Shown here: positions 1 to 6,551 of the stretch, in pieces
How the letters are laid out: every line of letters starts with the position of its first letter
Position numbering within the stretch: position 1 is the stretch's first letter
The notes under the pieces: model-generated
The model's input: only the letters and a program-made list of their open reading frames with translations
What the model was told of the DNA's origin: nothing
The model's database searches: none
Program-made: the position numbers and the translations under genes
Source of the DNA: Amylibacter sp.
Lineage (GTDB): Bacteria; Pseudomonadota; Alphaproteobacteria; Rhodobacterales; Rhodobacteraceae
Reading direction: 5' to 3'
Assembly (NCBI GenBank): GCA_027083485.1
Contig: JALWOO010000815.1
Coordinates: 1-10,729, forward strand
Length of the DNA: 10,729 bases

Positions 1-70
1 TGGCATGGAACGGTTACTCGGGTAACTTTCCCCTACACACAGGAACCAACCTGTTATCTGGGAGAATATC
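1..70 (+). other. Leader region upstream of dctP
   Basis: These 70 bases hold no gene I can support. They contain the dctP ribosome site (GGGAG, 60-64) and a small imperfectly placed inverted repeat, GTTAC (13-17) and GTAAC (22-26), around a four-base loop. The repeat could be an operator half or the end of an upstream terminator; it is too short to decide. No convincing sigma-70 promoter is visible, and it may lie left of the window. Confidence 0.35.
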
Positions 71-1081
71 ATGAATAAATTTCTGGGGCGTGCTGCCCTT
101 GCTGTCATTGCGACCGCTTTTGCCACCGAAGCCATGGCGACCGAATGGAATGTCTCACTCTGGGGTAAACGCCGGGCGTTTACCGAACATGTGGAAAAGC
201 TGGCCGAACTGGTCAAGGAAAAAACCAACGGGGAATTCACCCTGAACATTTCCTATGGCGGCCTGTCCAAGAACAAGGAAAACCTTGACGGGATTTCCAT
301 TGGTGCCTTTGAAATGGCCCAGTTCTGCGCCGGCTATCACCGGGACAAAAACCCGACCATCACGGTTCTGGAATTGCCTTTCCTTGGTGTGAACACACTT
401 GAAGAAGAAGTCGCTGTTGCCAATGCGGTTTACGCCCATCCTGCCGTGCAAAAAGATCTGGCACGCTGGAATGCAAAGCTGCTGATGACCTCGCCAATGC
501 CACAGTACAACATCGTTGGCACCGGCGAGCCGCGCGACACGCTGGACAAAATGAAAGGTATGCGCGTTCGGGCCACAGGCGGCGTTGGCAAAGCTTTCAA
601 GGCGATTGGCGCGGTGCCGACATCCGTAACCGCAACCGAAGCCTATAACGCCATGGAAAGCGGCGTTGTCGATACAGTGGCCTTTGCCCCGCACGCGCAT
701 TTGGCATTCCGCACCATCGACATTGCCGAATGGTGGACAGAAAACCTCAACCCGGGCACTGTGAACTGCCCTGTTGTGGTCAATCAGGACGCCTATGACG
801 CCCTGTCCGACAGCGAACGCGCAGCCCTTGACGGCTCCGTAGACGAGGCTATTGCCCATTATGTAGACAACTACAAAAAACTGCTGGGCAAATGGGACGG
901 CATCCTGAAAGAGAAAAACGTCAAGCGCGTGCATATCTCTGAAGAAGATCTGGCCGCCTTCCGTGCCGCCGCTGCCGATCCGATCCGCGAGCAGTGGATC
1001 AAGGACATGTCCGCACAGGGCCTGCCGGCACAGGAACTCTATGATCTGGTCATGGACACCCTGAAAAAACAACGCATGTAA
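71..1081 (+). CDS. dctP: TRAP transporter periplasmic substrate-binding protein (DctP family)
   Basis: Binds an organic-acid-type solute in the periplasm and delivers it to the DctQM membrane complex encoded directly downstream. The 336-residue product has a typical length. It opens with a Sec signal peptide: basic K3 and R7, a hydrophobic stretch at about 8-18, and a likely cleavage after AMA (residues 21-23). The mature part carries DctP-family landmarks: a GAFEMAQF segment near 78-85, ELPFLG at 101-106, MKGMRVRATGG at 161-171, and EAYNAMESGVVDTV at 190-203. By analogy with characterised family members such as SiaP, R167 in the MRVRATG segment is the likely ligand-carboxylate-binding arginine. 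The ATG is preceded by GGGAG at 60-64. The family assignment is firm. The substrate (C4-dicarboxylate, keto acid, other acid) cannot be read from sequence, and the symbol denotes the family only. Confidence 0.95.
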   Translation: MNKFLGRAALAVIATAFATEAMATEWNVSLWGKRRAFTEHVEKLAELVKEKTNGEFTLNISYGGLSKNKENLDGISIGAFEMAQFCAGYHRDKNPTITVLELPFLGVNTLEEEVAVANAVYAHPAVQKDLARWNAKLLMTSPMPQYNIVGTGEPRDTLDKMKGMRVRATGGVGKAFKAIGAVPTSVTATEAYNAMESGVVDTVAFAPHAHLAFRTIDIAEWWTENLNPGTVNCPVVVNQDAYDALSDSERAALDGSVDEAIAHYVDNYKKLLGKWDGILKEKNVKRVHISEEDLAAFRAAAADPIREQWIKDMSAQGLPAQELYDLVMDTLKKQRM

Positions 1082-1096
1082 TTGCTGAACCCTTTG

Positions 1097-1124
1097 AACC
1101 CCGGCCAGCAAGCCGGGGTTTTTT
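1097..1124 (+). terminator. Rho-independent terminator/attenuator between dctP and dctQ
   Basis: A perfect 9-bp inverted repeat, AACCCCGGC (1097-1105) and GCCGGGGTT (1112-1120), encloses a six-base loop and runs into TTTT (1121-1124), giving six T in a row from 1119. It starts 16 bases after the dctP stop and ends 18 bases before the dctQ start. This is the form of an intrinsic terminator. Because dctQ follows at once with its own ribosome site and no obvious room for a promoter, it probably acts as a partial terminator or 3' stabiliser that makes binding protein more abundant than membrane subunits. Confidence 0.8.
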
Positions 1125-1142
1125 CTGTGTTGGAGAAATATA

Positions 1143-1781
1143 ATGGCCGGTAGTTCCGCTGTGCTGGAGGACGGCAGTTTGCTCAGCCGTCTGGACAAAC
1201 GTCTTTATAAACTGGAAACCCTGCTGGCGCTTGTCAGCGGCATTGCGGTGTTTTCGCTGATGGTTCTGGCCGTGGTCTCGGTCGGCGGGCGCAATGCGTT
1301 TAACATGCCGCTGCCCGGTTATGTGGACTGGATCGAACAGGTGATGCCGCTGATTGCCTTTATGGGCGTGGCCTATACCCAACGCGATGGCGGGCATATC
1401 CGCATGGATATCCTGATTGGCCGGTTGCGCGGGCGTCCTGCCTGGCTGGCCGAATTTACAACCACCCTGCTGATGCTGGTCCTGATGATCCTGCTGGTCT
1501 GGGGCACATGGTCCCATTTTGGCCGCAGCTTTGATTTTGCGCGCCCGAACTGGAGCAACGACAGCTCCATTGACATTGCCATTCCGCTCTGGCCGGCAAA
1601 ACTGCTGGCCCCGATTGCCTTTAGCGTGCTGAGCCTGCGGCTGGCGCTGCAACTCTGGGGCTTCGGGCGCGCCTTTGTCTATGGGCTGGAACGCCCCGTC
1701 GCCGTGCCACTGGTGCAATCCGCCGCCGAACAGGCCGCCGCAGAAGCGGCCCTTGTAACCCAAAACGACAAAGAGGCCTGA
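1143..1781 (+). CDS. dctQ: TRAP transporter small permease subunit (DctQ family)
   Basis: Small integral membrane subunit that pairs with DctM in the inner membrane and helps dock the binding protein. The product is 212 residues with four hydrophobic segments, roughly 26-48, 61-78, 101-122 and 152-172, the usual DctQ topology. The family signature is visible after the second segment: GVAYTQRDGGHIRMDIL at about 75-91, with H85 and R87. The alanine-, glutamate- and glutamine-rich tail after about residue 190 (AAEQAAAEAA) is longer than needed for the fold and likely cytoplasmic. The ATG follows GGAG at 1132-1135. The stop lies three bases before the dctM start, so the two are translationally coupled. 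Confidence 0.93.
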   Translation: MAGSSAVLEDGSLLSRLDKRLYKLETLLALVSGIAVFSLMVLAVVSVGGRNAFNMPLPGYVDWIEQVMPLIAFMGVAYTQRDGGHIRMDILIGRLRGRPAWLAEFTTTLLMLVLMILLVWGTWSHFGRSFDFARPNWSNDSSIDIAIPLWPAKLLAPIAFSVLSLRLALQLWGFGRAFVYGLERPVAVPLVQSAAEQAAAEAALVTQNDKEA

Positions 1782-1784
1782 TCC

Positions 1785-3188
1785 ATGGAACCCATTGATA
1801 TCGGAATTATCGTTTCCATCGGCATGCTGATCACCGTGATCCTTGGCATGCGCGTGGCCTTTGCCGCCGCTATGGCCGGCCTTGTGGGGCTGGTATGGAT
1901 TTTCTGGGCCAAATTCGGCTACAACCCCGATAAATTCGTCAAAGCCCTGACTGTCGCTGTCAAAATTGCCGGACAAGTCCCCCACTCCAAGGTTTCCTCT
2001 CAGGCCTTGTCCCTGATCCCGACCTTTATCCTGATCGGCTATCTGGCCTATTACGCCGGCCTGACCAAAGCCCTGTTCGAAGCCGCCAAACGCTGGGTTG
2101 GCTGGTTGCCCGGCGGCATGGCCGTAGCCACGGTTTTCGCCACCGCCGGTTTTGCCGCTGTGTCCGGCGCATCGGTTGCCACCGCCGCCGTGTTTGCCCG
2201 CATCGCCATTCCCGAAATGCTCAAGGTGGGCTATGACAAACGTTTCGCCGCAGGCGTCGTGGCCGCAGGCGGCACGCTGGCCTCCCTGATCCCGCCCTCC
2301 GCAATTCTTGTGATCTATGCGATCATCGTGGAACAGGATGTGGGCAAACTGCTGTTGGCCGGTTTCGTGCCCGGCGCAGTTTCCGCCCTGATTTACGGCA
2401 TGCTGATCGTCGGCCTTGCGCTGGTGATCCCCAATTTCGGCCCGCCGGTTGGCGGCTTCACCTGGGGGCAACGGTTCAAATCCCTGCCCCCTGCCGCCCC
2501 GATTGCCTTTGTGGTCTTCATCATCATCTTTTTCATCTACAACCCCTTTGGCGGCGATGCCTGGGGTACCCCGACCGAAGGCGGTGCCCTTGGCGCATTC
2601 GTGGTGTTCTGCATGGCCGTTTACAAAGGCATGCGCTGGGTCGAACTCAAAGATGCCCTGCTGGAAACCGCAAAACTGGCGGTGATGATCTTTACCATCA
2701 TCTGGGGCGTGCTGATCTATGTGCGTTTTCTGGGTTTTGCCGATCTGCCCCATGCCTTTGCCAACTGGATTACATCCCTGCACCAGCCGCCGATGATGAC
2801 CCTTGTGCTGATCCTGCTGGCCTATGCGGTGCTGGGCATGTTCATGGACGCCATCGGCATGCTGCTGTTGACCCTGCCGGTGGTTTACCCCGCAGTCATG
2901 GCCCTGAACGGCGGTGAAATGGTCAGCGCTGCCGACAGCGCCTTTGGCATGTCAGGCCCCATGTGCGCGATCTGGTTCGGGATACTGGTGGTCAAAATGG
3001 CGGAGTTCTGCCTGATCACCCCGCCCATCGGGCTGAACTGTTTCGTGGTCGCCGGTGTGCGGGATGACTTGTCGGTTCAGGATGTTTTCACCGGCGTGAC
3101 CCCGTTTTTCATCGCAGATGCTGTCACAATCGCCACATTGGTCGCCTTTCCGTCCATCGTGCTGTGGCTGCCGTCTCTGGCCTCGTGA
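1785..3188 (+). CDS. dctM: TRAP transporter large permease subunit (DctM family)
   Basis: Main transport subunit: a polytopic inner-membrane protein of the ion-transporter superfamily that uses a sodium or proton gradient to move the solute released by the binding protein. The 467-residue product is hydrophobic throughout. It shows both family repeats: GASVATAAVF (128-137) with AGGTLASLIPPS (151-162) in the first half, and TPTEGGALG (262-270) with LITPPIGLN (410-418) in the second half. It is some 30-40 residues longer than many DctM proteins, with extra residues near 42-72 and a polar loop near 376-392. The ATG is three bases after the dctQ stop, with AGAGG inside the dctQ end as ribosome site. 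Confidence 0.95.
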   Translation: MEPIDIGIIVSIGMLITVILGMRVAFAAAMAGLVGLVWIFWAKFGYNPDKFVKALTVAVKIAGQVPHSKVSSQALSLIPTFILIGYLAYYAGLTKALFEAAKRWVGWLPGGMAVATVFATAGFAAVSGASVATAAVFARIAIPEMLKVGYDKRFAAGVVAAGGTLASLIPPSAILVIYAIIVEQDVGKLLLAGFVPGAVSALIYGMLIVGLALVIPNFGPPVGGFTWGQRFKSLPPAAPIAFVVFIIIFFIYNPFGGDAWGTPTEGGALGAFVVFCMAVYKGMRWVELKDALLETAKLAVMIFTIIWGVLIYVRFLGFADLPHAFANWITSLHQPPMMTLVLILLAYAVLGMFMDAIGMLLLTLPVVYPAVMALNGGEMVSAADSAFGMSGPMCAIWFGILVVKMAEFCLITPPIGLNCFVVAGVRDDLSVQDVFTGVTPFFIADAVTIATLVAFPSIVLWLPSLAS

Positions 3189-3679
3189 CCCTGCGGGCTG
3201 CCACTCTGCAAGACGCTTCCAGCCTCGCCGCGATTTCGGTCGAGGTGTGGCTGGGAACCTATATCCGCGAGGGCGTAAACAGCTTCTTTGCCGATTACGC
3301 CCTGTCGACCTTTACCAAGGAATACTACACCCGCCTGCTTGGCGATCCCCATGAACAGATCTCCGTTTCACAAAACAAAACCGGCATAGACGGCTTTATC
3401 CGTACCACTCGGAACAGCCCGCCCCCCGTGGCCGGTCTCTCCTCCACAGAAATCGCCACCTTCTATGTGCAGCCGCGCCATCAAGGCCGAGGCATTGGCA
3501 AAGCGCTGCTGCAAAGCGCGCTCGCTCAAACCGACGCGCCGCCATGGCTGACCACCAACGCGGAAAATACGCCCGCCATCGCCTTTTATAAGGCCAACGG
3601 ATTTACCATCGTCGGCCAAACCCACTTCAAAATTCAGGATCAGGCATACCTGAACCAGGTGCTAACCTACACAGGTTAA
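3185..3679 (+). CDS. GNAT-family N-acetyltransferase
   Basis: Predicted cytoplasmic acyltransferase that moves an acetyl group from acetyl-CoA to an amine; the acceptor is unknown. With the start chosen here the product is 164 residues. It has the GNAT core: an N-terminal LRAATLQDA segment, then FYVQPRHQGRGIGKALL with the pyrophosphate-binding motif QGRGIG at 100-105, and the C-terminal NTPAIAFYKANGF (128-140) typical of motif B. The reading frame is open from an earlier GTG at 3164. The GTG at 3185 is preferred because it gives a GTGA overlap with the dctM stop and places the first strand at the very N terminus, as usual in the family. No strong Shine-Dalgarno precedes either, which suggests reinitiation after dctM. 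Exclusive co-transcription with a TRAP importer hints at modification of the imported solute or a product of it, but this is inference. Confidence 0.88.
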   Translation: MTLRAATLQDASSLAAISVEVWLGTYIREGVNSFFADYALSTFTKEYYTRLLGDPHEQISVSQNKTGIDGFIRTTRNSPPPVAGLSSTEIATFYVQPRHQGRGIGKALLQSALAQTDAPPWLTTNAENTPAIAFYKANGFTIVGQTHFKIQDQAYLNQVLTYTG

Positions 3680-3727
3680 CCGCCACGCCCCCCATTCCAT
3701 TTTCCCGAAATATCCCCGCCGGAGGCA

Positions 3728-3747
3728 TAAATCGCGCAATGCGCGAT
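3728..3747 (-). terminator. Probable terminator of the minus-strand operon
   Basis: On the minus strand, a 7-bp perfect inverted repeat, ATCGCGC and GCGCGAT with a three-base loop (plus-strand arms 3731-3737 and 3741-3747), begins at the last base of the rsmJ stop codon and is followed by TTAT. The stem is GC-rich but the T tract is short and broken, so termination may be partial or need Rho. No T run follows in the plus direction, so it serves the minus operon rather than the acetyltransferase gene. Confidence 0.5.
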
Positions 3748-4331
3748 CACCCCGTCATAAACACATCATACCGCGTCGATTTTCCCTCGATCCGGTGCGA
3801 TGCCGCCCGTATTCCCGCCAGCGGCTCCGCCTTTTGCGGCCACTTCAAAACCACCCGCTTGCGCGCCGTGGCCAAAGCCACCTGCATCAGTTCCGCCGCA
3901 TCGGAATCCACGCCAACGATTTCCCGAATGATCCGCATTTCCTTTTTCACCAGCGCCGATTTCTTGCGCTCGGGGTGCATCGGGTCCACCAGAACCACCT
4001 CGGGCGACAGCTTTGGCAGCAAGTCGCGGGCGTCCCCGTGCAGCAGCGTCATGCGCGCAACAATATCGCCCACATCACTTGCCGCCGCCCGTGCCAGAGC
4101 ATCCGCCAGCAGGTCATGCATTTGCGCGGAACGTTCGATCAAGGTCACCCGACAGCCCAGCGAGGCCAGCAAAAACGCGTCCCGCCCCAGCCCCGCCGTG
4201 GCATCCACCACATCCGGCGTTTTGCCGTTCTTCAACCCGACAGCACGGGGCAAGGCCTGCCCCCGACCGCCGCCAAACCGGCGACGGTGATCCACAGCCC
4301 CACCAGCAAAATCTATGCGCAAATCATCCAT
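3747..4331 (-). CDS. rsmJ: 16S rRNA (guanine-N2) methyltransferase RsmJ-like
   Basis: SAM-dependent methyltransferase; the Escherichia coli homologue makes m2G1516 in the 3' region of 16S rRNA. The 194-residue product carries very specific family blocks: RIDFAGGAVDHRRRFGGGRG (5-24), the SAM-binding DATAGLGRDAFLLA (43-56), an acidic strand end LIERS (64-68), the catalytic-type DPMHP (116-120) and KKSALVKKEMRI (123-134). It is about 55 residues shorter than the E. coli protein, lacking the N-terminal portion ahead of the FAGGAVDHRR block, while the catalytic fold looks whole. The start ATG is six bases after the stop of the upstream dehydrogenase gene and has only a weak ribosome site, so coupling is likely. 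An rRNA modifier ending a transport and catabolism operon is a little unexpected. Confidence 0.88.
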   Translation of the reverse strand: MDDLRIDFAGGAVDHRRRFGGGRGQALPRAVGLKNGKTPDVVDATAGLGRDAFLLASLGCRVTLIERSAQMHDLLADALARAAASDVGDIVARMTLLHGDARDLLPKLSPEVVLVDPMHPERKKSALVKKEMRIIREIVGVDSDAAELMQVALATARKRVVLKWPQKAEPLAGIRAASHRIEGKSTRYDVFMTG

Positions 4332-4337
4332 AGACGC

Positions 4338-5087
4338 CTATATACACCGTCCGCCGTCAACCTCCATACAAACGCCGGTCACCATACTGGCCTCGTTCGA
4401 ACACAGGAAACAGGCGGCATTTCCCATGTCCTCTGGCGTGGAAAAGCGGCCAATCGGGATGGTGGACAGGAATTTTGCGCGAATTTCCGGCGTGTCCTCG
4501 CCCCCCATAAAGGTTTTCAACAGCGGCGTTTCTCCGGCCACCGGATTGATCGCATTGACGCGGATACCCTCGGGGGCCAGCTCCACCGCCATGGTCCGCG
4601 TGGCCGTGATCATCCAGCCCTTGGAGGCATTATACCAGTTCAGGCGCGGCCGCGGGCTGACCCCTGCGGTGCTGGCCACGTTCAAAATCGCCCCTGTTCC
4701 GCGTGATTTCATATGCGGCACCAGCGCGCGCGCCGTCAGGTAAACCGACTTGATATTGACGTTGTAAACCCGATCAAAATCCGCCTCGGAGACGTCCTCC
4801 ATCGCCGCCGGCAAATGGGATACACCGGCGTTATTCACCAGAATATCCACCTGCCCGAAAGCCTTCAGCGCCGCCTCGACCATGGCATCCACCGAAGCAC
4901 CGCTGCTGACATCCACGCTTTGCGCCATGGCCGGATCGCCCAGTTCCGCCGCCAGTTCCGCCGCCCCGTCGCCGTTGATATCCGCAATCATCACCCGCGC
5001 GCCCTCGGCCACGAATTTGCGCACGATCCCCGCGCCAAACCCCGAAGCCCCGCCCGTCACAATCGCTGTTTTATTTTGTAGTCTCAT
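4338..5087 (-). CDS. SDR-family NAD(P)-dependent oxidoreductase
   Basis: Classical short-chain dehydrogenase/reductase of 249 residues that interconverts an alcohol and a carbonyl with NAD(P). The Rossmann motif is TGGASGFG (11-18). D36 at the end of the second strand favours NAD over NADP. NNAG lies at 85-88, and the catalytic tetrad reads N111, S139, Y152, K156 (YNASK). The C-terminal VDGGRCI is typical. Resemblance to 3-oxoacyl-ACP reductase and glucose dehydrogenase-like SDRs is generic and does not fix a substrate. AGGA at 5095-5098 overlaps the stop codon of the upstream aldehyde dehydrogenase gene and sits seven bases before the ATG, so expression is linked. Together the two enzymes could take an imported alcohol through aldehyde to acid, though the order is inference. 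Confidence 0.93.
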   Translation of the reverse strand: MRLQNKTAIVTGGASGFGAGIVRKFVAEGARVMIADINGDGAAELAAELGDPAMAQSVDVSSGASVDAMVEAALKAFGQVDILVNNAGVSHLPAAMEDVSEADFDRVYNVNIKSVYLTARALVPHMKSRGTGAILNVASTAGVSPRPRLNWYNASKGWMITATRTMAVELAPEGIRVNAINPVAGETPLLKTFMGGEDTPEIRAKFLSTIPIGRFSTPEDMGNAACFLCSNEASMVTGVCMEVDGGRCI

Positions 5088-5096
5088 TATTTTATC

Positions 5097-6551
5097 CTAC
5101 CCGTGAAAGGCCGCAACGGTTTTCAGGCTCGAGAACCCATAGAGCGCCTCGAAGCCTTTTTCCCGTCCGTGGCCTGATTTACCGGTGCCGCCAAAGGGCA
5201 GTTCTACCCCGCCGCCAGCGCCGTAATTGTTAATAAACACCTGACCGGATTTTAACGCTTTTGCCAGCCGCATCTGACGGGCACCGTTCTGGGTCCAGAC
5301 CGAAGCCACCAGCCCGAATTCCGTACCATTGGCGATCTGAAGCGCCTGTTCTTCGGTCTCGAACGGGATCAACACCTGCACCGGCCCGAAAATTTCGTCC
5401 TGCGCCAGCGTGTGATCCGGCGGCACATCGTCAAACAGGGTCGGCACCACATAGGCACCGTTTGCAGGGGCATGGGCGACAATTTCCCCCGTCGCAGCCA
5501 CCTTCAGATCGCGGCCTTTGGCCAGAAAACCGGTGACGATTTCCTTTTGCCGCATGGAAATCAGCGGCCCGAGGTTCAGATCCTCCATCGCCGGCCCGAC
5601 CTTCATGGCGCGGTAACGTTCCGCCATGGCATCGCGCACCTGATCGTAAACCCCGCGTTGCACCAATATGCGCGAGGACGCCGAACAGGTCTGCCCCGCA
5701 TTCTGACAGCCCGCATTCACCAGAAACGGCAAGGCCGCGTCAATATCCGCATCATCAAACACCAGCTGCGGGGATTTTCCGCCCAGTTCCAGCGTCACCG
5801 GCACCACATTTTGCGCCGCCGCTGTCTGGATCAATTTGCCGACACCAACCGATCCGGTAAAGGAAATATGATGCACGCCCGCATGAGCGGAAAGCGCAGC
5901 TCCGGCCTCGCCCCCAAGGCCGGGAACCACGTTCAACGCCCCGTCCGGCAGGCCGGCTTCGCGGGCGATTTCGGCAAAGGCCAGCGCCGTCAAACAGGCC
6001 TCTTCCGCCGGTTTCAACACCGCTGCATTGCCCATGGTCAGCGCCGCGCCGACAGATCGGCCAATGATCTGCATCGGGTAATTCCACGGCACGATATGGC
6101 CGGTCACCCCATGCGGTTCGCGCAGGGTGTAAACCGTGTAGCCTTCCATGTAAGGAATTGTTTCCCCGTGGATTTTATCCGCCGCACCGCCGTAAAATTC
6201 CATGTAACGCGCCAGGGCAATGGCATCGTTGCGCGCCTGTGTCAGCGGCTTGCCCACATCCCGGGATTCGATCTCGGCCAGCGCATCGACGCGGTCCAGA
6301 ACCAGCTGGCCGATACGGGTCAGAATACGGCCCCGTTCCAGCGCGGTCATGCGGCCCCACTCCCCGCCGAGTGCGGTTTGGGCGGCCTGAACAGCGGCGT
6401 CAATATCGGCGGTGGTCCCCCGCGCAATCTTGCAAATTTCGCTGCCATCTGATGGGTCCACAAGCGGCAGGAACTGCCCGTCGACCGGCGGCACCCATGT
6501 GCCGTTTATGAAACATTTCGTCGGGTCAAACCACAAGGCATCAAGAGACAT
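5097..6551 (-). CDS. NAD(P)-dependent aldehyde dehydrogenase
   Basis: Oxidises an aldehyde to the carboxylic acid with NAD(P)+ in the cytoplasm. The 484-residue product (start chosen here) has all ALDH superfamily elements: PWNYP with N157, VLKPAEE with the cofactor-binding K180, FTGSVGVGK at about 231-239, ELGGKSP with general base E255, GQTCSAS with nucleophile C289, and EIFGPV with E386. It resembles the betaine-aldehyde/aminoaldehyde-type branch in overall layout, but the substrate is not determinable. The frame is open upstream to an ATG at 6578. The ATG at 6551 is preferred because AAGGA (6561-6565) precedes it by nine bases and the protein then starts where family members usually do. 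This start overlaps the end of the ABC ATPase gene by 11 bases, showing operon coupling to the importer. Confidence 0.95.
   Translation of the reverse strand: MSLDALWFDPTKCFINGTWVPPVDGQFLPLVDPSDGSEICKIARGTTADIDAAVQAAQTALGGEWGRMTALERGRILTRIGQLVLDRVDALAEIESRDVGKPLTQARNDAIALARYMEFYGGAADKIHGETIPYMEGYTVYTLREPHGVTGHIVPWNYPMQIIGRSVGAALTMGNAAVLKPAEEACLTALAFAEIAREAGLPDGALNVVPGLGGEAGAALSAHAGVHHISFTGSVGVGKLIQTAAAQNVVPVTLELGGKSPQLVFDDADIDAALPFLVNAGCQNAGQTCSASSRILVQRGVYDQVRDAMAERYRAMKVGPAMEDLNLGPLISMRQKEIVTGFLAKGRDLKVAATGEIVAHAPANGAYVVPTLFDDVPPDHTLAQDEIFGPVQVLIPFETEEQALQIANGTEFGLVASVWTQNGARQMRLAKALKSGQVFINNYGAGGGVELPFGGTGKSGHGREKGFEALYGFSSLKTVAAFHG

Noticed and set aside
13..26. GTTAC/GTAAC repeat as an operator upstream of dctP
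   Set aside because: Five pairs with a four-base loop are expected often by chance, and no known operator consensus is matched.
155..1198. Minus-strand open frame of 347 codons opposite dctP
   Set aside because: No recognisable domain, and it crosses the terminator and dctQ start; dctP is unambiguous on the other strand.
1050..2783. Long minus-strand open frame of 577 codons opposite dctQ and dctM
   Set aside because: It is antisense to two clear membrane-protein genes. Its translation is rich in G, H, Q and D with no recognisable domain, as expected from the complement of GC-rich coding DNA.
3663..3678. Inverted repeat TAACCT/AGGTTA as terminator of the plus operon
   Set aside because: Only six AT-containing pairs, it lies within the last codons and stop, and no T run follows.
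5412..6452. Plus-strand open frame of 346 codons opposite the aldehyde dehydrogenase gene
   Set aside because: Its product is rich in H, R, Q and G without domain signs, while the opposite frame has complete ALDH catalytic motifs.
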